Part shown: piece after piece, positions 10,153-20,026 of the stretch
Layout: each line of letters opens with the position of its first letter
Position numbering within the stretch: the stretch's first letter is position 1
NCBI GenBank assembly: GCA_030374805.1
Contig: JARGSG010000184.1
Span: forward strand, 62,001-126,000
Direction of reading: 5' to 3'
Source: Gracilaria gracilis
Lineage: Eukaryota; Rhodophyta; Florideophyceae; Gracilariales; Gracilariaceae
DNA length: 64,000 bases
The notes under the pieces: generated by a model
The model's input: the letters and a program-made list of their open reading frames with translations, nothing else
What the model was told of the DNA's origin: nothing
The model's database searches: none
Position numbers and translations under genes: made by a program

Positions 10153-13100
10153 CTACTCTCTTTGCTTTCGAGCCCGACTTCGTCTTTCTCTGATGAAGTT
10201 CTGAATTCTTGCCTTGAGCTCAACTTCCTCTACTAGCATGTCCTCAGTTAACAGTTTGCGATTGAAAGGATCAAACTTATCGCTTAGCAAGATCCTGGAA
10301 ATAACGGAGCGATCCATAACCACCCCTGATGTTGGTAGCTGTACAGGGTCTCTCATCAGCGTGCTCATGACAGGGTCCTGGAACTCATCAGGGATTTCCC
10401 CGAGATCCTCTTCCTCCTGGTTATCTTCTTCGTAAGCCTTAGCTGCATCACTTGCCACCTCCTCAAGTTTCTGAACCTCGGGAGATGTCAACAACGCCTT
10501 GTTCTTTGCAATGCGAATCGCTTTGGCAAATAAGCCAGCATTATATGAGCGCCCGTCCCGGGCAACGGCAGCCGCAAAAGATAACTCTCCACAGAAATGT
10601 ACATACGTTTGCATGATTCGTCTCAACAGAATCCTTGGTTTCCACAAGTACTTCTTGGGGTCTTCAACTTTGAGTTCAGCGCAACGCTTTCCACATAGTC
10701 GGTCAAGGAGATAGTTCAACATTTCAGCAATTCTGGACACCATTTCTGGTCTCAAGAAATTCTTTCTCACTACGGCGTCATCAGTAAGGAGGCATAACAG
10801 TTTCACGTTATTGTTACTAAGTTGATTGTAACTCTTGGCAGATCCTTCCAATTTCTGCAAATGATCCCTCTTATCGGATTTCTCTTCTTCGCTCAGTGAT
10901 TCCCATTCCGGAGAATTGCCTTCAATAAGGGCTTGAAGAGTGTGGATCTCTTCAAGGAAGTCCAAAGCAGAGTCGAGAAGGTGATTGGCGTCATTCAATA
11001 CCATATTGACAAAACGTAAGAACCTCGATTCGTCCCTCGCTTCTTTCTGCACAGACTTTCTATAATCTGGTATGTACCATAATGATTCCAAGATGGAGCC
11101 GATGTGGTAACGAATCGAAAACTTGTCATAAAACTGGTTATGTGAACCGGTGTGCTCTACATCCACGTATAGCCTAAACATCGCTCCTGGAAGGAACTCT
11201 CGGGACAGCTTATGACCAGCAAACAATGCCTCCATCGACGAATTTCTTTGGTAACCTCTGTCCTCATCATCTTCGGCATCAAGAGATGGGCTTTTCGGGA
11301 AAATATACCATAAAAACTCGATTAGCTTCGCCCGAAGGTACGGGTTCTTGATGTGCAGTGGTGATGCCGAGCCAACAATACAGAAACTAACAATGTCTTC
11401 AAGCAGAGCGCTGTTATCATCCACAATTTGCGGATCGGTGCGCATGGTCTGGAGGAGGACGCTTGTTATCGCTTCCACAGTATGTTCCGGAAGGGAAGCA
11501 AAGGTTGGATCTGGCGGAACAGGAAGAGGGAGGAAAGACTCCCTCTTCGGATGTACCAGAACTTTCTTCATTAGCCATTCCGCATCAGCTGCCGCAAACC
11601 TTAGAAGCCCAGTGAGGCATTCAGGATCTCTCAGATATATATCATAGCAAAACTTGATCTGCAAGAAAGAATCGAATCTGCGCTTCACCATCACCAATTG
11701 TGGTTCTTGGGTGGGTGGAAGCGTGCCATTTTCTTTCGCTGCTTCCATATCCCTAATGACTTCCTTCATTCGCTGTAATGTTCGCATTATGGTTTCATCA
11801 TGCATATTCGCCACGGAGACGAACCCCAGCTGAATGGTTCGCAGAGCCAGAAAGAAACATTCCGATACAAAATTGAATTCTGAGGGAACGTCTAAAGCTG
11901 GTATGGCCTCATCACTAGACGACCCCGCTTCTATTGAACCCTGTGACATACCAGCTTCACGAGCGGCTACTTCAAGCTGCCGTGTCAAAGATTCTTGCGC
12001 ATTCTGATTGCGTTTATCGACCCACCACCGCTTCAAGATGTCGGAGTCAGCAGCGAGTCTTGTTTCATCGGTATAATCAATACGATGAGAAGACTGTGGG
12101 TATAATGGATGGATCTTTCCCAACATCTTCCACCCCCCGTTGACGATCGGCTCGCACATTGTCAGCAAAACATGCATAACGTTAAGTACGAAACCATCAC
12201 CAGAAATTTCGCGAGGATCTGGGTTCATGGCAGTTCGCTTGGTATTTATGTTGCACACGGTTCCAAACCAATTCAACATCGCTTTCTTCGATTCCGGCCC
12301 AGCTTTCAAGAGCGACAAGCAAATTTGGTGCAGAATCGTCCTTGCTACAGAAAGGGACGACCTAAGTGAGTAAATGGACCCTTCAACTTCCGTGCGATCT
12401 AACATTGACGGATTAGGAAACATAGATGTCGCGATTGTTGGGTCCTCCGGAAAATGAGACGGCATATGGAGTGGTAGACCTGGCAAGGCTGATATCTTAA
12501 AGAAAGGATACAAATATGATGATGAAGAGAACTGACGCATTCTCTGTTGATTGTTGCCACTTAGTTTCGGTAAGAAGGAGGGGTCCGAAGTCAATATTCT
12601 ACATACTTCCTTGTAATTCAAAAGTGTGGCTAACGCCTTATAAGGCTTCAAGAAACTGCTTGACGAAAGAGATAACGACGAAACAGCGCTAGCTCGAAGA
12701 TCTCTGAGTGCCCCAGCGAAGACTGGTTCAAGATCATCCATACCCGGACTGTCTTCCTCTGCATAGCGGTTAAGAAGTTCTCGGATGAACCCCGCCGGAA
12801 CTGTGTCGTTAAGAAGGTACGTAAGGAAAGGAACAGTATCTTGGCTAGCTTCCATAAATGAACCATTTAGTACCATGCCTGCATAGGTCATAATTCGCTT
12901 CTCAACTCCAGACACTGCGGAGATTAAGAGTGTGCGTCGCTCCTTATGTTCATCACCAAAGAGGCGTCTGTTAGAGTGTATATCGGACATCTGCTGATCA
13001 CAGCGAGTGAACGACTTGAATAGATATACCAGCGGTTGTGCTTCGCTATTGATACGATTAATCAAGATGTCGTCTGCATGCATATCGACGGAGAGGATTA

Positions 13101-13590
13101 GTGGCTGGCCTTCCGATACGCCGGAGTCCATCCTCATCTGCTCAATAAGATCTGGGATGTAGTTGATTTCGCCAGAAGCTTGTGCTCGGGAAAGGGACAG
13201 ACCAAGACATTTTGCAATAGCCTTCGACGCCATCTCCTCGGCACTTGGCAGAGCAGGAACGACACGCTTGGGTTTGGGCTCATCAACTGTTTGAGTCTCT
13301 TCCACAGGTGGTGGAAGCGGCACCTTTTCTGGTTCTGGCGGAACAGCAGGTGGGTTGCTTGCTGCTGCGGCCTCTTCCGCAGCTTTCTTCGCCTTCTGCT
13401 CGGCCTCCCATTTTGCTTTTCGCTGCTCGAATTCCTTTTGTCGCAGCTTCTGGGCGGCCTGTTCGGCTTCCAATTTCGCCAGACGACGTCGTCTCAGCTC
13501 GTTGGCGTCTGGCGTTGTACTGGCTTGCGAGTCCGGCATGCCGGGTTGGTTGGACTTGCCCTCTTCATTGCTCGCGCGGAACCAGTTCAT
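10153..13590 (-). CDS. UFD2: Ubiquitin conjugation factor E4 (UFD2/UBE4 family, U-box)
   Basis: An intronless gene of 1145 codons. The C-terminal 70 residues form a U-box (DEFQDPVMSTLMRDPVQLP, MDRSVISRILL, DPFNRKLLTEDML), the E2-binding ligase domain. The long middle part is the Ufd2 core, including the stretch before the U-box (YNAGLFAKAIRIAKNK) typical of the family. The N-terminal 100 residues differ: a highly charged Ala/Glu/Lys/Arg coiled coil (LRRRRLAKLEAEQAAQKL) followed by a Pro-rich linker. E4 enzymes extend ubiquitin chains on substrates handed to Cdc48 and the proteasome. Length is close to human UBE4A/B and slightly above yeast Ufd2 (961). Confidence 0.95.
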   Translation of the reverse strand: MNWFRASNEEGKSNQPGMPDSQASTTPDANELRRRRLAKLEAEQAAQKLRQKEFEQRKAKWEAEQKAKKAAEEAAAASNPPAVPPEPEKVPLPPPVEETQTVDEPKPKRVVPALPSAEEMASKAIAKCLGLSLSRAQASGEINYIPDLIEQMRMDSGVSEGQPLILSVDMHADDILINRINSEAQPLVYLFKSFTRCDQQMSDIHSNRRLFGDEHKERRTLLISAVSGVEKRIMTYAGMVLNGSFMEASQDTVPFLTYLLNDTVPAGFIRELLNRYAEEDSPGMDDLEPVFAGALRDLRASAVSSLSLSSSSFLKPYKALATLLNYKEVCRILTSDPSFLPKLSGNNQQRMRQFSSSSYLYPFFKISALPGLPLHMPSHFPEDPTIATSMFPNPSMLDRTEVEGSIYSLRSSLSVARTILHQICLSLLKAGPESKKAMLNWFGTVCNINTKRTAMNPDPREISGDGFVLNVMHVLLTMCEPIVNGGWKMLGKIHPLYPQSSHRIDYTDETRLAADSDILKRWWVDKRNQNAQESLTRQLEVAAREAGMSQGSIEAGSSSDEAIPALDVPSEFNFVSECFFLALRTIQLGFVSVANMHDETIMRTLQRMKEVIRDMEAAKENGTLPPTQEPQLVMVKRRFDSFLQIKFCYDIYLRDPECLTGLLRFAAADAEWLMKKVLVHPKRESFLPLPVPPDPTFASLPEHTVEAITSVLLQTMRTDPQIVDDNSALLEDIVSFCIVGSASPLHIKNPYLRAKLIEFLWYIFPKSPSLDAEDDEDRGYQRNSSMEALFAGHKLSREFLPGAMFRLYVDVEHTGSHNQFYDKFSIRYHIGSILESLWYIPDYRKSVQKEARDESRFLRFVNMVLNDANHLLDSALDFLEEIHTLQALIEGNSPEWESLSEEEKSDKRDHLQKLEGSAKSYNQLSNNNVKLLCLLTDDAVVRKNFLRPEMVSRIAEMLNYLLDRLCGKRCAELKVEDPKKYLWKPRILLRRIMQTYVHFCGELSFAAAVARDGRSYNAGLFAKAIRIAKNKALLTSPEVQKLEEVASDAAKAYEEDNQEEEDLGEIPDEFQDPVMSTLMRDPVQLPTSGVVMDRSVISRILLSDKFDPFNRKLLTEDMLVEEVELKARIQNFIRERRSRARKQRE

Positions 13591-14980
13591 CGAGTTTGGA
13601 GCTGGGTGGAGGCTGCTTGGCGGTTGGGGAATAGGATGGCCTTGGAAACAACTGTCCCTGCGAGGTTGAGGATGGCTGACTGCGCGCGTGTTGGCCGTTT
13701 GAGTCTTGCAGATAGCACAAACGTTGTTCGCTTGGGCGAATAATGAGGCGGAGAGGTGTGGTACCGTTGGTTCAAACGGAAGCCGGGCTACTCTGTACAG
13801 GGGTATGTCACATGTTCCGGGGTGATTCCAGCGCTTCCAGCGCTCAAATCAAGTGTTCTGTGACACGACAAGATGAAGGGAAACCCAAATGCCAATTTTC
13901 TCTGTGTACCGTTGGTACTCGGCGGACACGCGTACAAGGGTACAAGGGTACACTGATCGTTGTGGCACATCATGATGCAAGTGGCCTCGAAAACAAACTC
14001 GCTCGTCATCACAGTCGTTGACTTTGCAAATGCTTGAAGTTAGGTCCAGGCCTTCCCACATCATGGGGTTGACTCCCACGGAGCGCAGACCGACAGGGCG
14101 CGGCTCCGTATAGATATCTAGCGGGGACTACGATACTGGCTCATGCCCACGTCGCTGGGTTGAACGCCCACGCTGATGACGCTGATGGGGCGCCTCTCTG
14201 GCTGACTTGGTAACGCGATTCGTTGTTGATAACTACATTGTTCGATAACATACCGATGCCGTCTTGAACACCAATGATTCATTGGTAATGACCGGTTACA
14301 TTATGTCTTCTAATCTCAAAGTCAACCAGCCGTGTTATCTTCAAATTCTGTATTCTGGAGCGCAATAGGACCAGTGTTGTCATCTTGTGTTGTCTACAAC
14401 TCTATATGTTCACAGAGCTAAGCTAACAAACATGCCTTTATGCCATCTCAAGACACGCTTTGTTGTAGTGAATTGCTTCCTGATCTTCTATGTACATTCT
14501 ACCCATCCCTGCGAAGTTCTCAGCTCCGATATGCCCCTCCAAGTCTTGTACCAAGGCGAACAACAGAAATCTGTTCAGGTTATCATGGGTACTATCACGT
14601 ATCATCAAACAAATCAACGTCAAATCCCTTTCTTGGTATGCCTTTTCCCTGCCTGTGCGCAGGAAACGTCCATGCTTTCCATCCCCATTTACGCGTTTTC
14701 CCAAACGCTCAAAGCAAAACTGCCGTTTGAAATAGGCAGGATTGCTGCTACATTCGACAAGTTTGACGCGGGTATGATGCACTTTGCAGAGCGGGTCCCG
14801 CGCCTTTTGCAAAGCAAGAAGCAATAAAGCTGCTATCTGAGCGTTATGCACCTGCAAGTGTTTCACGGTGAAACTTTCACCGTTCTTTTCAGTCGTACAT
14901 TTGTGCTTGCGATAGTCATTCAATTTTGGTAGACACCCTACCGGATGTTACAATTAATACAATGGTAGAAAACGACAAAG
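13591..14980. other. Intergenic region upstream of UFD2
   Basis: About 1.4 kb between the UFD2 start and the 3' end of the zinc-finger gene. It holds GTACCGTTGG at 13761-13770, GTACCGTTGGTAC at 13906-13918 with a tandem ACAAGGGTAC at 13934-13951, and a TAGATATCTA near 14112. Two overlapping open frames on opposite strands (plus 14387-14827, minus 14438-14923) show no recognisable domain and are not called. Confidence 0.5.
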
Positions 14981-16930
14981 CTACACGCTCATGGGAAACC
15001 TTTGCGAGCTCGTAGCCTGACTGTTTGGCACCTGAGCGCTTATATCAGTTCTGAGACGGGCGTTTGAATCTCTTCCCAATGTGCCGCACTTTGTCTTACT
15101 CCTGTGAGTTCTCAGTGCAACCTTGCTATTAACTCTAACGCCACAGTCGCCGCATTGAAAAGGCTTGTTTGGGTTGTGAACATGGCCCATGTGGCTTTGT
15201 AGATGAGATGCCTGGAAGAACTGAAACCCGCAGATGTTGCACTTGAACCTCCGCTGCTGCAAATGCACCGATTGTATATGTCTGTTGAGATGACCTGAGT
15301 GTCCGAAAGCTTTCGGACATCTTGGACATTGATACCGTTTCTTTCCCTCATGAACCGTTCGAATGTGGCGCAACAAATCTCCTCTCATCTTGAATCGGGC
15401 AGAGCATGTCGGGCAGACATGCTTCTTGTCGCTGATATCACTGTCTTCGGACGCAGTAGACTTTGTTGAGATTGATGACGATGAGGTTCGCGCTTTCTTC
15501 GATGACCGTTTGGGAGGCACCATGCGGGGGGGTTGTTGTGCTTCGTCACTGTTCGCCTCCGAGGTGCCTATTTGATTGCTGCAGTTTTGGACATGCGGAG
15601 CGGCTAAATTCACTCGAGCCCTAAGAATATCCTCAATGTCGTTGACAATATCTTGTTGCTCTCGTACACCAGTGGAAGCGAGTTCTGGTTGGTTGTTTGC
15701 GGCTAATGTTGTAACTGGACAGAGTTGAGGACCCAGATGCGCTATGTTCTGTGAAAAGGGTGCGGGCACAAGTTGAGGTAATGCATCCGGATTTGGCGCG
15801 GCCTCTGTCGATGGGTGAATGGCTGGAGGGTTGTCAAATTGGACTGTCTGAGTTGGTACAAGGGCGTTATCGGTGTTATCTAGAAGTCTTCGCATTCCGT
15901 TAGAGCTTATCGTCGAAAAGGGATTGTAATCAGTAGGGAGCTCGGAAAGGTCGATGGTTTGCAACTGTTGTTCAAGAGCAGCGCCATCCTGCGGGACAGC
16001 ATGTTGAGTATCAAGCTGATTCTCTAGGTGAGGCTGCCGTTGGCGCTTGCGCAGCACGTAGTGGTTGTGCAAATCCAGGAAGTCATTCGAAACCGACTTG
16101 CTGAGCAATGGAGATTCTAGTCGGACGGGAATAACATTGAGACCCATTCCTTGCACAGCCTTGCGCTTGAGCAGCGTTATGTACTTACCATGCCCCCTAT
16201 CAACAACTGTCCTCACAGGCAGTTCAGTGTGACTGATACAAACATCTCCAACATTCGCGAGACGTGCTGTAATTCGGATTCTGACTAAACCATGCCGCGC
16301 TTTCGATAAGAACATTGCTGAGAACTGATTCCAAGAGAAGCAGTTGTACGTGATGGCTCCGCTGGGCAAATAGCTATCAAACGAGCAGCTACATCGTTTG
16401 CCGCACCGACCGCAATTGGGACACGCTGGAGCCTCGAACACATCGGTACGCATTATGATTGGACCCAAGGTGTACGGGATATCACAGGGTTCGTGAAGAG
16501 TGGCAGCCACAACAACCGGCAGGGATGCATCATTGGTATGCAAGAACCTTCGAAACACGACAGCCATCTTGCCATCCGAAAAGTAGTTGGTCTCCATAAA
16601 CTCAAGGGCGTCGCATACGGAGAGATCCACGGCAAAGCGTCGCGTGACGGGGCGTTGGCCAGCCATGAAAGGAGTCTCCGAAAATATATGAGGCTTTCCC
16701 AGGCCGTACACAACGCCAAGCACGAATGTGCCGGCGAGAGCGTACACAATTAGCATATCCTCGATGTCATTAGAAGTTGGAATGTTGTTGGGCGGTCGCA
16801 GACCAATTGTGTACACAAAGGCATTGTCTAACGCATTTGCAGTGACCTGCCTCAAGTCATGGCGCGCAAAAAGCCACTCGGCGACGTCGCTGTTTGCAAA
16901 GTAGCGCGCCAGGATTGGATCGAGGTGCAT
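14981..16930 (-). CDS. C2H2 zinc-finger protein with N-terminal Cys-rich region
   Basis: 649 residues from the only upstream ATG in the frame (16930). Four consecutive zinc fingers lie at about residues 504-615: CPTC-H-H, CPRC-H-H, CNIC-H-H and a final CGDC finger ending in H and C. They are joined by TGEKP-like linkers such as VHEGKKRYQ and VHNPNKPFQ. A short Cys cluster (CPNCGRCGKRCSC) in the first half may bind another metal. The middle is Gln/Pro/Asn-rich and disordered, with a basic, Ser-rich nuclear signal (PPKRSSKKARTSSS) just before the fingers. A DNA-binding transcription factor is the likely role. The 200-residue N-terminal part (hydrophobic stretch DMLIVYALAGTFVLGVVYGL) is folded but not recognised. 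Confidence 0.8.
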   Translation of the reverse strand: MHLDPILARYFANSDVAEWLFARHDLRQVTANALDNAFVYTIGLRPPNNIPTSNDIEDMLIVYALAGTFVLGVVYGLGKPHIFSETPFMAGQRPVTRRFAVDLSVCDALEFMETNYFSDGKMAVVFRRFLHTNDASLPVVVAATLHEPCDIPYTLGPIIMRTDVFEAPACPNCGRCGKRCSCSFDSYLPSGAITYNCFSWNQFSAMFLSKARHGLVRIRITARLANVGDVCISHTELPVRTVVDRGHGKYITLLKRKAVQGMGLNVIPVRLESPLLSKSVSNDFLDLHNHYVLRKRQRQPHLENQLDTQHAVPQDGAALEQQLQTIDLSELPTDYNPFSTISSNGMRRLLDNTDNALVPTQTVQFDNPPAIHPSTEAAPNPDALPQLVPAPFSQNIAHLGPQLCPVTTLAANNQPELASTGVREQQDIVNDIEDILRARVNLAAPHVQNCSNQIGTSEANSDEAQQPPRMVPPKRSSKKARTSSSSISTKSTASEDSDISDKKHVCPTCSARFKMRGDLLRHIRTVHEGKKRYQCPRCPKAFGHSGHLNRHIQSVHLQQRRFKCNICGFQFFQASHLQSHMGHVHNPNKPFQCGDCGVRVNSKVALRTHRSKTKCGTLGRDSNARLRTDISAQVPNSQATSSQRFPMSV

Positions 16931-18599
16931 TGTGCAGCGGGGCGGGGCGGGGAAGGGCGTGGAGCACTCGAAGAGCGTGCGGAACGGTTTTAGAGGACGC
17001 GCGGTGAACAGGGCGTTTATGAGGTGAACGGCTGGAAACGGCTCGTAGCCGGATGCAAAGGAACAGAGCGTGTGCGAGGGGAAAAGAGCGGACGGCTTTG
17101 TCAAGAGTTGGGCTGCGTTGAGAACGCGCAGCACAAGGAGCAGCGTGCAGCAGCAGGGGATGGTGGTGGACAAAGAGATGGCGGCGGTGTTATATAAGCT
17201 GTATGTTGAGATACGTCAAACGAGGTGGGAAAGCGCGGCGTGGCACGGGTTGGGACTGTTAGTGACAGTAAGTTACGCGAACACACATGTGCAGCACAGT
17301 GCGGCATAGCGGATACCCAAGATTTCTCCCGCGCACTGGAGGCGGCGCGCGCGCATGCTGGCGCCTGTAGTTGGCTACTGCAGGTTGGAGAGCAGTGAAT
17401 AGCGCGCGGCGCTGGTGGTGGAAGGTGTGCTTGTGACGAGTAGCACTTGCGCCCACGCGTGGCTTATTTCATCCGTCTGTTGACAGTGGTCGTCAGTGGC
17501 GTTTTCGGCGGCGCACGTTGCCGGCATTGATGGAGGTGGGTTTAACGCTAGACATAACTTTACCCTTGGTACGATAGATGAGGCGTTATCGTGCCTCGCG
17601 AGCTCTTTAGAAGTGCACGGGTGGCGGGTAGATGGATAGCAGTAGCTTAGCGTGAGCGCGAGCGTGCGCGGCTGGAAAAGGACCATGTATGAATTGGGGA
17701 GAATGGGGGGAGAGGGAGAGAGAAGAAGAGGAAGTGCAACAGCGAGGCGCATGCCGCCGAGAGGAGGTTCACCACACCCATGGCAGGCGCATGGGTGGGC
17801 AGACCTGCGTGGCATCACATGATGATGAGAGCGGCCGGCTCTGTTGAACGCTATCTACGCGCTTGAACGGACCAGTAGCGGCGCCTGGAACGCAACGCGA
17901 CGCGCGCAAGCAGCGTGCACTGCGCGCCAAACAGCGCGAAGCGCACGTCATCAAGTCGTTGCAACGGGCGGCGCGTCGTCGCCCGTCGCCACCCCAGCAG
18001 CGCCATCGCCACCCAAGCGCGCAGCCGCCAGCCGCCAGCCGCCACAGCGCCACCAGCGCACGCGCCGTCGCCCTCCACGTGTCCACGTCGCGTGGCGCGC
18101 AGCGAGCGCAGTGGACGTGCGTTCCGCACGCAAGCGCGTGAAAAGTTTCGCCAAAACAGCGCCAAAGCGGAGCCGATTTGGCGCGCGCACGTGTCGCAGC
18201 GGATCAAAAACGGCGCTGCGAGCGCGCGAGCGCGCGCGCGCGCGCCGGAAATGGCGCGCTGCCTATTGCAGCCGCGCCGCGCCCCAGCGCGCGTTGATTG
18301 GCGCCATTGAAACGTGCGCACTAAGTGAAGTTCACGCCCGACTGGCGCCAAAGCGCAGCCCAAACGCACCCCCTTTTCAATCGCGCCGCGCGAGCGACGC
18401 AGCTCGTACTCACACCCTGTCGCACTCGTACTCACCCCCAACCCCCTCCCACCCCCACCCCCCCTCCCCGCTCCCCCGCCTCCCCTGCTCCGCTGCCGTC
18501 CAGTGCTTCACCTCCCCACCCCTCCTCCTACTCCGCCCTCATCTTTTCTTACATCTTTTCTTCCGCACTTAGCCTGTAGCGTAGCTTCATTTGATCGAC
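16931..18599. other. Divergent intergenic region, GC-rich then pyrimidine-rich
   Basis: This interval separates the zinc-finger gene (minus) from the next gene (plus). About 17830-18370 is a GC/CpG-rich island with alternating CG runs (for example 18230-18244). About 18410-18550 is almost pure pyrimidine on the plus strand, with C-runs that give G-quadruplex potential on the other strand, and probably serves as promoter or 5' UTR. No gene is supported. Confidence 0.5.
17190..17198 (-). promoter_or_regulatory. Candidate TATA box of the zinc-finger gene
   Basis: A nearly symmetric TTATATAAG lies 260 bp upstream of the ATG at 16930. Transcription starting about 30 bp downstream would give a leader of roughly 230 nt. 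This agrees with the absence of any ATG in the frame between 17173 and 16930. Confidence 0.45.
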
Positions 18600-19457
18600 A
18601 TGGTGGATGCAAACTTTACGGATGACTGGATCGATGGCGCCATCCCGCCGCATTTCCCGCCGGTAGAGTCCTTCTTCGACTCTGAACTCTTCTGCGATGA
18701 GAACACTATCGCTAATCTTCCTGACTTGCCACTAACTCTTCCATCCAGTCCGCTCCTTTCCATGCCAGTCTCGCTCTCACCTCCCCCTTCTCCTTCCTTC
18801 CGCTCTGCTTCACACGTGCTTACTGTCCCCCTCAAGATCGCTCCCGTCTCGGCTCAACCAATCTCAAGACCGCCGCAAAACCCCTTCTCGGACGAAAAGT
18901 GCCCGCTCCGCAAACGGGTAAAGGTCACACTCCGCTCCAGCGGGCCTGGCCGCCGAGTTCGCATCGCCACCCCCCGCAAACGCCGTCGTCTGCAGACCAC
19001 CTTGTACGTGCAGAACACATCGGAATGCACTCGTCTGGCCATTCGTGTTCCGGCACCGTCTTCTCGAAACAACAGCTCCGTCAACAGCTTGTCGTTTTCC
19101 AGACGTCCGCTCAAGCTCAAGCCAAGCAACATGTCTGATCCGCTTTTCCGTCGCTTGCAGACTGTGGCATCGTCCGCGCCACAAGCCGCCAAACAGCCCG
19201 ATGCTTTGCCGGATATTACCACCGCTTTGCAGGGGATTGCCGTCACTGTTCATCGATTCCGCGAGATGAACGGCGGCGCTGTGGTGCGCCCGGTGCCGGA
19301 GAGAAAAGTTCGCATCCAGATGGGCAGAAAGAAGAAGGGAAAGAAAAGGACCTTGTTGAGATTCGACGACTTCAAGGTGGCTCCGTTGGAGCCAGAGGAT
19401 GACACCAAGCCGCGTCAGAGCGGTTTGTACCTGTATATTAATTCACCGTACCCCTAA
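18600..19457 (+). CDS. Unknown basic Ser/Pro-rich protein
   Basis: An intronless frame of 285 residues from ATG 18600. No family is recognised. The first 30 residues are acidic and hydrophobic (DDWIDGAIPPHFPPVESFFDSELF), like an activation or docking segment. Then comes a Pro/Ser-rich linker, a strongly basic patch (RRVRIATPRKRRRLQ), more Ser-rich sequence, and a second basic block near the end (MGRKKKGKKRTLLRFDDFKV). The layout resembles a small nuclear regulator, with two likely nuclear localisation signals, but this is inference. The gene ends about 570 bp from the convergent WD40-like gene. Confidence 0.55.
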   Translation: MVDANFTDDWIDGAIPPHFPPVESFFDSELFCDENTIANLPDLPLTLPSSPLLSMPVSLSPPPSPSFRSASHVLTVPLKIAPVSAQPISRPPQNPFSDEKCPLRKRVKVTLRSSGPGRRVRIATPRKRRRLQTTLYVQNTSECTRLAIRVPAPSSRNNSSVNSLSFSRRPLKLKPSNMSDPLFRRLQTVASSAPQAAKQPDALPDITTALQGIAVTVHRFREMNGGAVVRPVPERKVRIQMGRKKKGKKRTLLRFDDFKVAPLEPEDDTKPRQSGLYLYINSPYP

Positions 19458-20026
19458 CTACACTTGCAAGTGTTCGCTTTTGGGACATATCATCTTGTGG
19501 TCTCTAGAGAAACATCGCAACATCTGCGTCGCAGAGGCTGTGCGCGCAATAGCCGATCGCACAGATGGTCAAGCTTGGCCGCGGGAATAGCAACCTAGAA
19601 CGATGCCATACGCGATCGTTACCACTTCGATCGCGCCTCTAATTTAGTAGTACGTTCCACACATAAAGAAGAATCACACAACTTGCGCTCGAGAACTTGT
19701 ACAAATACTGGCGCAACTTTGTGATCGCGCCGGGCTTGGTATTTATCAGATCCGAACAACCAATCATCGACTACTCTGCGCACCCTGGCTCAGCCCAAAA
19801 CTTGCACTGTACTCGCACACGTTGCGTCCACGTTTCATCGGCTTCGTGCGCGCGGCTTTCCCCCCTCTTACGAAAACATACACACCACACACGCACCCTC
19901 GTACTCGCCCCTCCTCATACTCGTCAAAGACCGCTTCTACAAAAGGCAATGTCTCCTCCCATCGGGGGTTAAACCCAGACACTGCTGTTCCTGCCCTCCT
20001 TCCTCACTACTTGCGTTAATCGCATT

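Noticed and set aside
14387-14923. Two opposed open frames of 146 and 161 codons in the UFD2 upstream region
   Set aside because: They overlap each other, resemble no family, and cannot both be real. No evidence favours either.
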